From contig CAJMSX010000082.1 of NCBI GenBank assembly GCA_905216195.1, forward strand, positions 1 through 10,082: DNA of 10,082 bases, in the 5' to 3' direction. The notes under the pieces are model-generated. The model had not been told where the DNA came from and made no database searches. It saw only the letters and a program-made list of their open reading frames with translations. A program made the position numbers and the translations under genes. This stretch comes from an uncultured bacterium. GTDB taxonomy: Bacteria; Bacteroidota; Bacteroidia; Bacteroidales; Marinifilaceae. Positions within the stretch are counted from its first letter, which is position 1. Each line of letters opens with the position of its first letter. Shown in pieces: positions 1 through 6,600 of the stretch.

Positions 1-136
1 CGACATCCCCAGCATAAAACTCAGTTATCACCTGCCTACGATCACCGACATCCCATCCAGCCATTTTTAACTGGAAATCAATCATTTCCTGTCGCGTTAA
101 TTTTTCTGATCCCGGTAAATTTCCATTTTGGTTCAT
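1..136 (-). CDS. Type I restriction enzyme R subunit (HsdR-like), N-terminal fragment, runs off the window
   Basis: Reading down the minus strand from ATG at 136-134, 45 codons are open to the window edge. The product begins MNQNGNLPGSEKLTRQEM and continues IDFQLKMAGWDVGDRRQVI, TEFYAG. A stretch of charged residues followed by a 'QLKxAGW' element and 'RxQVIxEF' is typical of the extreme N-terminus of type I restriction R subunits and related DEAD/DEAH helicase-nucleases, which cleave and translocate unmodified DNA together with HsdM and HsdS. No catalytic motif lies in the visible part, so the call rests on this short N-terminal signature. An in-frame TGA lies 13 codons upstream and no other ATG follows it, which fixes the start. 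It lies downstream of the McrBC-like genes on the same strand, but a 170-bp gap and a promoter-like box suggest separate transcription. Confidence 0.6.
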   Translation of the reverse strand, partial: MNQNGNLPGSEKLTRQEMIDFQLKMAGWDVGDRRQVITEFYAGDV

Positions 137-176
137 GTGAGCTGTCTGAATATCTGGGTTTTGCTTATAAACGTTT

Positions 177-184
177 CAAATTTA
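177..184 (-). promoter_or_regulatory. Candidate Bacteroidetes -7 box for the HsdR-like gene
   Basis: On the minus strand this reads TAAATTTG, an exact match to the Bacteroidetes -7 consensus TAnnTTTG. It lies about 40 bp upstream of the ATG at 136, giving a plausible short leader. No convincing -33 TTTG is seen at the usual spacing, so the match may be chance in AT-rich DNA. Confidence 0.35.
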
Positions 185-306
185 AGAATTTTTCACTACT
201 TTCCGAATCCAACATCAGTCAAACCTGAAGATATTTTACAATAAAGCAGAAAACCACTCATTCTTATACAGGCCAACCATTAATATCCTAATACATAAAT
301 ACTATC

Positions 307-660
307 TCACCTGGAGCTCCCCACTTTCATTAACTCACTCAAAGATACGGTAAATGGTTTCGCCGAATTTCTTCCCCCATGATAAGCAGCCAAACGCGAA
401 ACATCCCACACTTTGTCCAGTAATTCCGGTTCCCTCAGCTCCTCAAGCGAATAAACCAGATAATAAGCCTCCTTCATCTTTTCTTCTTCTGCTATCGGAT
501 AATGCTTTTTCATTAAATCCTGACGGCTATAAATGTGAGGCCCGCCCGGCACAATTTTATACAAACGGGATGTCCGCAATTCCCCCGTTGTATGCAACAA
601 TACATATTTTGCCTGAATCAGTCCGGCATCCAGTCTGACCGCTCCCCTCCGGGCACCCAA
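307..660 (-). CDS. Detached C-terminal segment of the DUF2357/McrC-like nuclease (or a small separate ORF)
   Basis: An open frame of about 117 codons follows the nuclease gene by 15 bp. It has no ATG near its 5' end; the listed start is a TTG, and the frame is open back to 669. It lies in the same reading frame as the nuclease at 676-2553, separated only by TAA (676-678), one Leu codon and TAG (670-672). Read across, the join is IVRH-stop-L-stop-IVRLGARRGAVRL. From memory, DUF2357-family proteins carry a C-terminal section with a 'LYNxRxGxRxGxxxL' element, then 'AKYLLLH' and 'GP.V.S+..L...YP'. This ORF has IQAKYVLLHTTGEL, GGPHIYSRQDLMKKHYP, YYLVYSLEEL and KVWDVSRLA at matching positions. I infer that it is the natural C-terminus of one ~748-residue protein, cut off by two nonsense codons. 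Independent translation from TTG remains possible. Confidence 0.55.
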   Translation of the reverse strand: MGARRGAVRLDAGLIQAKYVLLHTTGELRTSRLYKIVPGGPHIYSRQDLMKKHYPIAEEEKMKEAYYLVYSLEELREPELLDKVWDVSRLAAYHGGRNSAKPFTVSLSELMKVGSSR

Positions 661-675
661 ACGGACAATCTATAA

Positions 676-2553
676 TTAATGTCTGACAATCCAATCCCAA
701 TGTACTCCAATCATATAAAACCCGACTAAAACAGTAGTTTCATCCGGAAACAGCCCTCTGTTTTCTCCGATATATTCCGGCAAATGTTCTTTAACTACCG
801 TAGGGTGATTATCTTTGAATATCTCGTAAGTACGATAAGCTATTTTCTCCCGCTGAGAAGTGCGGTTGAGAAAATGCTCCACCACTTCCTTCAAAAATTT
901 CTTTAAGTCTTCAACTCCCTGACTGTATTTAGTGGAATTAATAGCAAATGCTCCCACTCCCGGTAAGATTTCATGAAAACCCCTCTTTTCAAACGAACCG
1001 GTGCCGGGATATAAAATATAAGCCCCGGCACTTCGTCGGATAGCATCGCGGTAGGCATGCATTTTCCAGACATCTTCTTTGCGGCAACCCGTCGCCTCAT
1101 CACCACCCCCGGCATCTATATCAAATAATTGGTCTGCCTTATCCAAACGGTATTTTGCATCAAAATGCAAATGTACAATCAGTTCCTCCCGTTCTGCCTG
1201 TCCCTGCGTAATGCCCACAGGCCAGATCGTTAACGTGTAATCAGGCCGCATCTTCAATGTCCAGCTCCCACCTTCCGGATAGGATTTCCCACCTGCAAAT
1301 TGACGGTTGTAGCTAAATTCTATATTCAACCGCCGGGATTCACATTCATATATGTCAGTTAAAGCCACATGTCGCCCTTGTTTCAATTGCAAAGCCAACC
1401 CATCGTCCGAAGGGACAATCAAGCGCTCTACATGCTGCACCTTCAGCCGGAATACTTCTTCCACCAAATGCAACAGCCGGAAGAATAACCAATATTCGTA
1501 TAACCGGGCCACATCCCGTTTACCAGCCTGATAAACGTCTTCCCCTCCTTGCCATACTAATTTAGCTGCCAGATCGAACATCAGCCATACCCGTAACACT
1601 TCCCGGTAACCTTCCTTACGTTGAAGGACCGGACTATTCAAAGGCAATAAATCAGGCGTCCCCACCTGCTTCAATATCGCATGATTTAAATACCGTCCCA
1701 GGCAGTCGAGCACTCTCTTGCCTTCTCTTTTCAAACGCTCTCCCGCTGCTGTATTGGCCATCAAAGTACTACAAAAAGTATAAAACGTAGCAAGGGCATA
1801 CTTCACGAAACGGTTTTCAGGAGTATCTACCGTCTCCTGCAAACTTCGGGTCTCTATTTTCTCGGGGAGTGTGTTTAACCTGTCATATAGGGGATGTTGC
1901 AACGGGGTATTTATGCGACGCGTAGAACAAACCATTTGCCTCATCGCTTGCCGGTCCAGCTTCTTCATTCCGCAGATCCTTCTCAGTTGTTTATTCTTTT
2001 CCCAACAAGTAGCAGGAGAAGACAATATCTGGTGAACTGCATTCGCAAACTCTTCGGAATCAATCAAGGACTTCACAAAAGCAAAACGTTGATATAAAAT
2101 CCGTGCATCTCCCGATGCAAGGGGTTCGAAATACTGATTGACCGGTGAATTATAATGCATCAACAACTCCGTGGAATACTCCGTAATCTCTTCCAGCATC
2201 CGGCGGTAATCCTCCCGGTAAGTTTCCTTGATCGACCGGATTTCCAACTGAACTTCCCCGCATCGCTCCTCTCTCTGCCAGATTTCAAGAGGCAAAGTAC
2301 CAACCAGATTACCCGTTTGCAAAGTACCGGCAGACAGGTTTAAATGCGAAGGGCTCACCACTTCCCCTTCCAACCGATATCCCGCCGTTATTCCATACTC
2401 ATAACCTTTCCCCTCCACTAACTGGTAACGCGCCTCTCCATACGCTTGTGCTTCTTCCTGCGGTATTTCAAACAACGTCCCCTCCTGCCCAAACAGCACT
2501 AAAGATACCGTCTGACCATCATTCAACGTTATAGATATATCCAGCCTATTCAT
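676..2553 (-). CDS. DUF2357 / PD-(D/E)XK (DUF524-type) McrC-like restriction nuclease, C-terminus cut by a stop codon
   Basis: This 625-aa product is the nuclease partner of the McrB-like NTPase upstream; the two are 3 bp apart (TAA-GGC-ATG). Residues 1-110 form a beta-rich N-terminal region. Residues ~115-370 match DUF2357, with the segment ITEYSTELLMHYNSPVNQYF, the element PENRFVKYAL (246-255) and LYEYWLFFRLL (351-361). The PD-(D/E)XK core (PDDEXK_7/DUF524) follows: MRPDYTL (435-441, Asp438), HLHFDAKYR (461-469, Asp465 and Lys467 as the D-x-K pair) and DVWKMHAYRDAI (494-505). Proteins of this type cut DNA in McrBC-like, modification-dependent or type IV-like systems when activated by an AAA+ translocase. 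The catalytic residues are intact, so the nuclease domain itself looks sound. The frame ends in TAA at 676, but the same frame reopens at 669 after a second stop and encodes what looks like the rest of the protein. No frameshift is seen over the remaining 1.9 kb. The modified base recognised cannot be told from this sequence. Confidence 0.85.
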   Translation of the reverse strand: MNRLDISITLNDGQTVSLVLFGQEGTLFEIPQEEAQAYGEARYQLVEGKGYEYGITAGYRLEGEVVSPSHLNLSAGTLQTGNLVGTLPLEIWQREERCGEVQLEIRSIKETYREDYRRMLEEITEYSTELLMHYNSPVNQYFEPLASGDARILYQRFAFVKSLIDSEEFANAVHQILSSPATCWEKNKQLRRICGMKKLDRQAMRQMVCSTRRINTPLQHPLYDRLNTLPEKIETRSLQETVDTPENRFVKYALATFYTFCSTLMANTAAGERLKREGKRVLDCLGRYLNHAILKQVGTPDLLPLNSPVLQRKEGYREVLRVWLMFDLAAKLVWQGGEDVYQAGKRDVARLYEYWLFFRLLHLVEEVFRLKVQHVERLIVPSDDGLALQLKQGRHVALTDIYECESRRLNIEFSYNRQFAGGKSYPEGGSWTLKMRPDYTLTIWPVGITQGQAEREELIVHLHFDAKYRLDKADQLFDIDAGGGDEATGCRKEDVWKMHAYRDAIRRSAGAYILYPGTGSFEKRGFHEILPGVGAFAINSTKYSQGVEDLKKFLKEVVEHFLNRTSQREKIAYRTYEIFKDNHPTVVKEHLPEYIGENRGLFPDETTVLVGFYMIGVHWDWIVRH

Positions 2554-2556
2554 GCC

Positions 2557-3123
2557 TTAAGCCTCTGCATAGCTGACAAATCCATTATTTACGACCCCTT
2601 TGTACATCCTGACCAGCTTATCCAGCGATAAAGGATATTTTACTCCCTTGATAGGTTCGTCTTCTCTAAAATAATCATCGATATTCTGACCATCATTCAA
2701 ACACAATTCCCCTAGAGTCCTCAAAGTGCCCTCGAGTTTTCGCCGCGAACCGTGTAACTTGGGCAATAATTTCTGCATAATCACGGCATCAATCACCTCG
2801 TTTTCCGGCCACTCGGGAATAAGCCGATGAGCAACAGCTGCAAAAGTGTAAATCTCGCTGGCAGTGCGGTAACCAAACTCTGCACCCACCTTTTTCAACT
2901 TATTGAAAAAATCGAGTAACGTAGCCGTCAGATTTTCACTTCCCTTCGGTTGCCATGCTTTATTTTTAGCCATTTCCACAAAAGCCTTCCCCATCCCCGC
3001 TCCTTTTCCCCGGATACTATTTAAATCCACCGGAATTTTATGCTTTAAGAAACGCTCCATTTCCTCCGGAGTAACCCGGAATTCAATCACATTCGCCCGG
3101 TCCAGCACCTTAGGACTAAACAT
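2557..3123 (-). CDS. McrB-like AAA+ NTPase, C-terminal part separated by a nonsense codon
   Basis: This 188-codon frame starts with ATG immediately after, and in frame with, the TAA that ends the upstream McrB-like frame. Its first residues MFSPKVLDRANVIEF are the usual continuation of the AAA+ core after sensor 1 in McrB-like NTPases ('VNxDETTxMFSPKVLDRA'). The rest is the helical C-terminal part, including LPKLHGSRRKLEGTL. It has no Walker A or B motif, so it cannot bind nucleotide on its own. Continuous reading would give a ~613-residue protein with one codon changed to stop. The directly abutting TAA-ATG could let terminating ribosomes restart, so a split enzyme is conceivable, but the cut falls inside the AAA+ fold and inactivation is more likely. 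It ends 3 bp before the nuclease gene, in one operon. Confidence 0.75.
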   Translation of the reverse strand: MFSPKVLDRANVIEFRVTPEEMERFLKHKIPVDLNSIRGKGAGMGKAFVEMAKNKAWQPKGSENLTATLLDFFNKLKKVGAEFGYRTASEIYTFAAVAHRLIPEWPENEVIDAVIMQKLLPKLHGSRRKLEGTLRTLGELCLNDGQNIDDYFREDEPIKGVKYPLSLDKLVRMYKGVVNNGFVSYAEA

Positions 3124-4398
3124 TTACGTTGTCTCGTCGATATTTACCGTTCCCACAATAAACAGATTGGGAGGTAAACCGACTTTACCAGGCACTCGAC
3201 ACCCCTTCCACACCTCTGTTCCCGGATGCAGAGGAATAGAATCCTGCGACTCCATTACACTCAGAAAATCAGCAAAATAGCGTTCCACATGACTAAGATT
3301 CATTTCTTCCAGAATCAGAAAATAAGGTTTTCCCTGATTTTCCGGCTTATTCGCCTCTATCAACAAATTCAACACTCCGTTTTCTGGCAATATATATTCC
3401 CCTTCACTCAACGCATTCGGATACCCCAGCAAAGCCTCCCGGTTCGTCCAATCCGCCCCCACCGGTACAATACACATCTGCTCCGCTTTTTCACAAATCC
3501 ACTGCGCAAACACCTGAGCCAACTTTGTCTTTCCCGACCCCGCCAATCCCGTCAATATCACAAACGGCTTCGCCAATAAGGCCGTCACAAACCGATACAA
3601 CAACCGATTCTCAAAAATCAAACCGGTTTGCTGCAAATCACTGTTCAATATATCTATGCGAAAGTCCATTTTTTCCATCGATATTGCTCCCATTAATTGT
3701 TTATATTCCCGAACAATCTGCCGAAGATCGTCTTCCATACTTGCATAATCCAAGCTAGAAGAAGTATCATAAACCTTAAAAACATAAGATTGACCATATC
3801 TTTCCGGTTTCTTTCCTCGTTTTTCAAAAAATGTTTGAACCGTGTCCAGCTCATGAGTATATTTCCAAGTAATTTTAGACAATACTGTCTCACTTACCCC
3901 ATAAGCTAAAATCAACAAATTTTCTTGTTTATAATAAAGATAAACTGGATAGATTCCATTACTCGTTTTTTGTCCCTTATATAAAAAAGAAATCCAAGGA
4001 ATATGAGCCATATTTCCCGAACCAAAACTCACTTCAACAGTTAAATTTTGATACTTCCGTGCATAAAACTGAGTTCTTAAATCTTCTGTTTGGGATTGTT
4101 TAATAAAAGTTGCTACATCAATAGCTACATCCATCTCCTTACTCACAATCTTAAATCCCTTTTCTCTCAAAAAATGAAAAGTATCTGTATCCTCTCCTCC
4201 ATGAAATTCTTTATGACTTAACTTTATATGGTGAGCAGCATAATACGCGTAAGAATATACTAATTTAGGTGGGAATCGTTTCCCTTCATACACTAAATCA
4301 TAGTAAGAAGATTGATAGCGAACAGGAATCCCTTCCTCATCAATTCGATGTATTGCAGTTAAAACATGTTCTCGGGTAATAAGGGCAACTTCTTTCAT
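3124..4398 (-). CDS. mcrB: McrB-like AAA+ NTPase with ScoMcrA-like head and DUF3578 domain, cut by an in-frame stop
   Basis: This is the targeting and motor subunit of the McrBC-like system. The first ~90 residues (ITREHVLTAIHRIDEEG, YDLVYEGKRFPPKLV, FHGGEDTDTF..GF) resemble the ScoMcrA-like N-terminal head domain. Residues ~100-220 with IPWISFLYKG, NGIYPVYLYY and LLILAYGVSET fit DUF3578 (MrcB_N), taken to be a DNA-recognition region. The AAA+ core has Walker A GLAGSGKT (3498-3521), Walker B YFLILEEMN and sensor 1 IVGTVNIDETT, followed at once by TAA (3124-3126). Homologous frames continue with an aromatic or His residue then MFSPKVLDRA, which is exactly what follows in frame. A TAT or TAC to TAA change would explain it. 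The open frame extends to a TTG at 4428, but that codon overlaps the -7 promoter box, so the ATG at 4398 is preferred. The N-terminal third is far more AT-rich than the core. Confidence 0.8.
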   Translation of the reverse strand: MKEVALITREHVLTAIHRIDEEGIPVRYQSSYYDLVYEGKRFPPKLVYSYAYYAAHHIKLSHKEFHGGEDTDTFHFLREKGFKIVSKEMDVAIDVATFIKQSQTEDLRTQFYARKYQNLTVEVSFGSGNMAHIPWISFLYKGQKTSNGIYPVYLYYKQENLLILAYGVSETVLSKITWKYTHELDTVQTFFEKRGKKPERYGQSYVFKVYDTSSSLDYASMEDDLRQIVREYKQLMGAISMEKMDFRIDILNSDLQQTGLIFENRLLYRFVTALLAKPFVILTGLAGSGKTKLAQVFAQWICEKAEQMCIVPVGADWTNREALLGYPNALSEGEYILPENGVLNLLIEANKPENQGKPYFLILEEMNLSHVERYFADFLSVMESQDSIPLHPGTEVWKGCRVPGKVGLPPNLFIVGTVNIDETT

Positions 4399-4425
4399 AA
4401 CATTAATATCTTCATATTCGATGCC

Positions 4426-4433
4426 CAAATATA
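4426..4433 (-). promoter_or_regulatory. Candidate Bacteroidetes -7 box for the mcrB-like operon
   Basis: The minus strand reads TATATTTG, an exact TAnnTTTG match. Transcription would start near 4418-4421, leaving a ~20-nt leader before the ATG at 4398. This argues against the upstream TTG (4428) as the start of the McrB-like protein. A clear -33 TTTG is not visible. Confidence 0.5.
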
Positions 4434-4514
4434 CAGAATATAATTTTATAAAAATCTCACCCTATTTAATATTTGATTCCTTAACCACCCAGTACCTTCC
4501 GTAATCTTTTAACC

Positions 4515-4661
4515 TTACATCCCTTCATCTGAAAATTGTTCTGGAATTATATCCACCAAATCAATAGATTCCTTCCAAAATTTAATCCTGTTTTTTATAA
4601 AAATATTTTCCGACAGTAAATATTCATAAACCTGCCACAACAGCGTATTGATGAGGCCAGG
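4515..4661 (-). pseudogene. Startless 3' stub of an unidentified gene
   Basis: On the minus strand, 48 codons are open from just after a TAA (4662-4664) to a TAA at 4515-4517. There is no ATG, GTG or TTG at the beginning. The peptide reads PGLINTLLWQVYEYLLSENI, then FIKNRIKFWKESIDLVDIIP and EQFSDEGM. In DNA this AT-rich a random frame would normally hold stops, and the composition (aromatic and hydrophobic residues alternating with acidic and basic ones) looks protein-like. I read it as the C-terminal end of a gene that once preceded mcrB and lost its 5' part when the retron segment arrived. I do not recognise the family. Chance is the main alternative. The rest of the 4434-4744 interval holds only the retron promoter region and a short CCAGG-TTAT-CCTGG palindrome (4657-4670). 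Confidence 0.4.
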
Positions 4662-4731
4662 TTATCCTGGTAAAAGCAATTCTAAAAAAATCCGTTTTTC
4701 TGTTCTTGCTGCTTATATTTTAAAAAAATGT

Positions 4732-4739
4732 TATTTTTG
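4732..4739 (+). promoter_or_regulatory. -7 box of the retron promoter
   Basis: TATTTTTG matches TAnnTTTG exactly. Transcription would begin around 4744-4746, which coincides with the first base of the a1 repeat of the retron RNA (4745). A TTCTTG at 4703-4708 could serve as a weak -33 element, though its spacing is a little long. Confidence 0.55.
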
Positions 4740-4744
4740 TACAC

Positions 4745-4756
4745 TACCTGCAAGGT
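4745..4756 (+). repeat. Retron a1 inverted repeat
   Basis: TACCTGCAAGGT, the exact reverse complement of 4859-4870. It forms the 5' arm of the stem that closes the retron RNA. Confidence 0.8.
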
Positions 4757-4858
4757 TATTGTTTTTCGTTGTGTTCCTGCGACGATTATTAAAATTTTAG
4801 ATTGTCATTCGCTTTCGTTCGCGCTGGTCGCGCCCGGAAGTTTCACCTATAGATGAAT

Positions 4859-4870
4859 ACCTTGCAGGTA
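4859..4870 (+). repeat. Retron a2 inverted repeat, adjoining the RT start codon
   Basis: ACCTTGCAGGTA pairs perfectly with a1. It ends 5 bases before the RT start codon and is followed directly by TTTTT, so the stem covers the RT's translation start region. Confidence 0.8.
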
Positions 4871-4875
4871 TTTTT

Positions 4876-6600
4876 ATGGAAAAGGTAAAAGATCATAAAA
4901 CGAGAGATTTCCTGTCAGTCACAAATAAGGCGGATTTGGCACGCGTTTTAGAAGTGCCTTATAAAATTTTAATGTATTATCTTTATATCATTCCTCCGGA
5001 AGAAAAATATTTCTCCTTTGAAATATTGAAACGGAATGGTAAAACCCGGCAAATTGATGCACCGAAACACGGATTAAAAAGAATCCAAAAAAAACTGGCG
5101 GAGATATTGTATAAGCTATATCCTGATAAACCCTGCGTACACGGATATGCCAAAACAAAAGACATAAAAACAAATGCTATCATACATTCCAAACAAAGGA
5201 TAATCATCAACCTGGATCTGAGCAATTTTTTCCCGGCCATACATTTCGGAAGAGTATACGGTATGTTTAAGGCATACCCTTTTAATTTCACAGAGGAGAT
5301 TGCAAAAACCTTGGCCCAAATCTGCTGCCACCAAGGGATACTTCCACAAGGCGCTCCCAGTTCTCCAATCATTTCCAATTACATCTGTTACAAAATGGAC
5401 AACCAATTATCTGCTTTTTCCGCGAAATATAAAGTATATTATACCCGGTATGCAGATGATATGACTTTTTCAACAAACCTCCGGATGTTTCCTCCACAAA
5501 TAGCCACTATTAATGACAACACCTTATCCTTGGCAGAAGAATTCAAAGCCATCATAGAAACAAATGGATTTACGATAAATGAGCAGAAGAGCCGTTTTGC
5601 ACGTAAAAACAACCGTCAGGAAGTTACGGGACTAATCGTCAATTCAGGAATAAATGTCAACCGTAAGTTTATAAGGGAAATCCGTGCCATGTTACATGCC
5701 TGGGAAAAATTCGGTTTGGATAAAGCAGCCCACGAACATTTCATTATTCACAGACAACAAAGCAAAATTAAAAATATTGAATTAAAATTCAGAGATACAC
5801 TCATCGGCAAAATCGGTTACGTCGGACACATCAAAGGTAAAAGCGATCCGGTATACCATAGATTAGTGGGAAGGATTAAACAATTGGTCCCTGAAATATC
5901 ACTATCCTCCCTCCCTTCTATTTTTGATACAGATGTCCCAACCGTGTTTTGCGAGGGAAAAACAGACAGCCTACATCTCCAGGCAGCCTTCAATTGGTTT
6001 AGGGCCAACAAGGAATTTGACGGATTGAACATCCGTTTTTTCCAACATAGTAAAGACTATCACATCAATAATCAAGAATTATTAAAAGTATGCCAGACCA
6101 GCTGGTCCAAGATAAACCAGAATATCATCATCTGCTTATTTGACAGAGACGACACATCTGTAAATAACAAAGCCGATGAGCCGGGAAGGCAGTTCAAGTG
6201 CTGGAAAAATAAGGTTTACTCGGTACTATTACCCATTCCCCCGCACAGGGATTTTAAAGAAATATGCATAGAACATTATTATACGGATAAAGATCTGATG
6301 ACGAAGGATGCCCAGGGTCGCCGTATTTTTTTAAGTACGGAATTTGAGGCAGAAAACGGACACCATAAATCATTAAACCTTATATATGGCGAAAAGAACC
6401 GACTGAAAGTAAATTATCCAAGAATTATCGATAGCGATGTCATGGATTTGAATAACGGTAATAAAGTTGCCTTATCAAAAAAAGATTTTGCTTCGAACAT
6501 TTTAGAAAAAAAAGGTGCATTCGCCAACATCTCTTTTGAAAATTTCCATCCTCTTTTTGAAATTTTCAGGGAGATTATCCAACAAACTGATAATACATAA
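4876..6600 (+). CDS. Retron Ec67-type reverse transcriptase with fused C-terminal TOPRIM domain
   Basis: This 574-aa protein uses the upstream RNA as primer and template to make RNA-linked msDNA and is expected to act in anti-phage defence. The RT domain spans residues ~30-335: INLDLSNFFPAIHF (motif with Asp114), QGAPSSPIISN (158-168), YTRYADDMTFST (active site YADD at 192-195), plus the two retron hallmarks NAIIH (100-104, the NAxxH of region X) and VTG (250-252, region Y). From ~355 a TOPRIM domain follows: FCEGKTD with catalytic-type Glu360, and CLFDRDD with Asp423 and Asp425. After it come ICIEHYYTDKDLMTKD and GRRIFLSTEF, elements I associate with TOPRIM-linked tails of the Ec67 family. 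All key acidic residues are present and there is no internal stop or frameshift, so it looks functional. The start is ATG at 4876, 5 nt after a2. In known Ec67-like retrons the fused domain is the presumed toxic effector; its target here is unknown. No second effector gene follows. Confidence 0.93.
   Translation: MEKVKDHKTRDFLSVTNKADLARVLEVPYKILMYYLYIIPPEEKYFSFEILKRNGKTRQIDAPKHGLKRIQKKLAEILYKLYPDKPCVHGYAKTKDIKTNAIIHSKQRIIINLDLSNFFPAIHFGRVYGMFKAYPFNFTEEIAKTLAQICCHQGILPQGAPSSPIISNYICYKMDNQLSAFSAKYKVYYTRYADDMTFSTNLRMFPPQIATINDNTLSLAEEFKAIIETNGFTINEQKSRFARKNNRQEVTGLIVNSGINVNRKFIREIRAMLHAWEKFGLDKAAHEHFIIHRQQSKIKNIELKFRDTLIGKIGYVGHIKGKSDPVYHRLVGRIKQLVPEISLSSLPSIFDTDVPTVFCEGKTDSLHLQAAFNWFRANKEFDGLNIRFFQHSKDYHINNQELLKVCQTSWSKINQNIIICLFDRDDTSVNNKADEPGRQFKCWKNKVYSVLLPIPPHRDFKEICIEHYYTDKDLMTKDAQGRRIFLSTEFEAENGHHKSLNLIYGEKNRLKVNYPRIIDSDVMDLNNGNKVALSKKDFASNILEKKGAFANISFENFHPLFEIFREIIQQTDNT

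Larger units (their letters stand above)
4745..4870 (+). ncRNA. Retron msr-msd RNA (template and primer for msDNA)
   Basis: This ~126-nt segment sits between a promoter box and the retron reverse transcriptase. Its ends are a perfect 12-bp inverted repeat (a1 4745-4756, a2 4859-4870), extended by three more pairs past a bulged T4757. G4761, just inside a1, is the best candidate for the branching guanosine. It is followed by a T-rich run and an msr-type hairpin with 7-bp arms (4766-4772 and 4779-4785, loop GTTCCT). A second, GC-rich hairpin has arms 4812-4817/4835-4840 and an apical GCGC/GCGC stem (4821-4824/4830-4833), and would be the msd stem copied into DNA. The order a1, branch G, msr hairpin, msd hairpin, a2, RT is the standard retron layout. 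The exact msr/msd boundary and msDNA length cannot be read from sequence; the copied part should be short, about 50-65 nt. Confidence 0.8.

Noticed and set aside
354..638. Plus-strand ORF of 94 codons opposite the nuclease C-terminal segment
   Set aside because: It is antisense to a frame with better protein character and in phase with the nuclease; no recognisable motif.
307..4428. Alternative genetic code or stop-codon reassignment to explain the three in-frame stops
   Set aside because: TAA and TAG would both have to be read as sense, yet TAA is the normal terminator of neighbouring genes such as the RT, the amidase and the mcrB 3' frame.
4657..4670. Palindrome CCAGG-TTAT-CCTGG as a terminator for the retron or mcrB side
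   Set aside because: No T-run follows on either strand and it lies upstream of both promoters; kept only as a possible junction mark.
4876..6600. Group II intron maturase or diversity-generating retroelement RT
   Set aside because: No maturase or HNH domain, no template/variable repeat pair, and the protein has the retron NAxxH and VTG signatures with a TOPRIM fusion.
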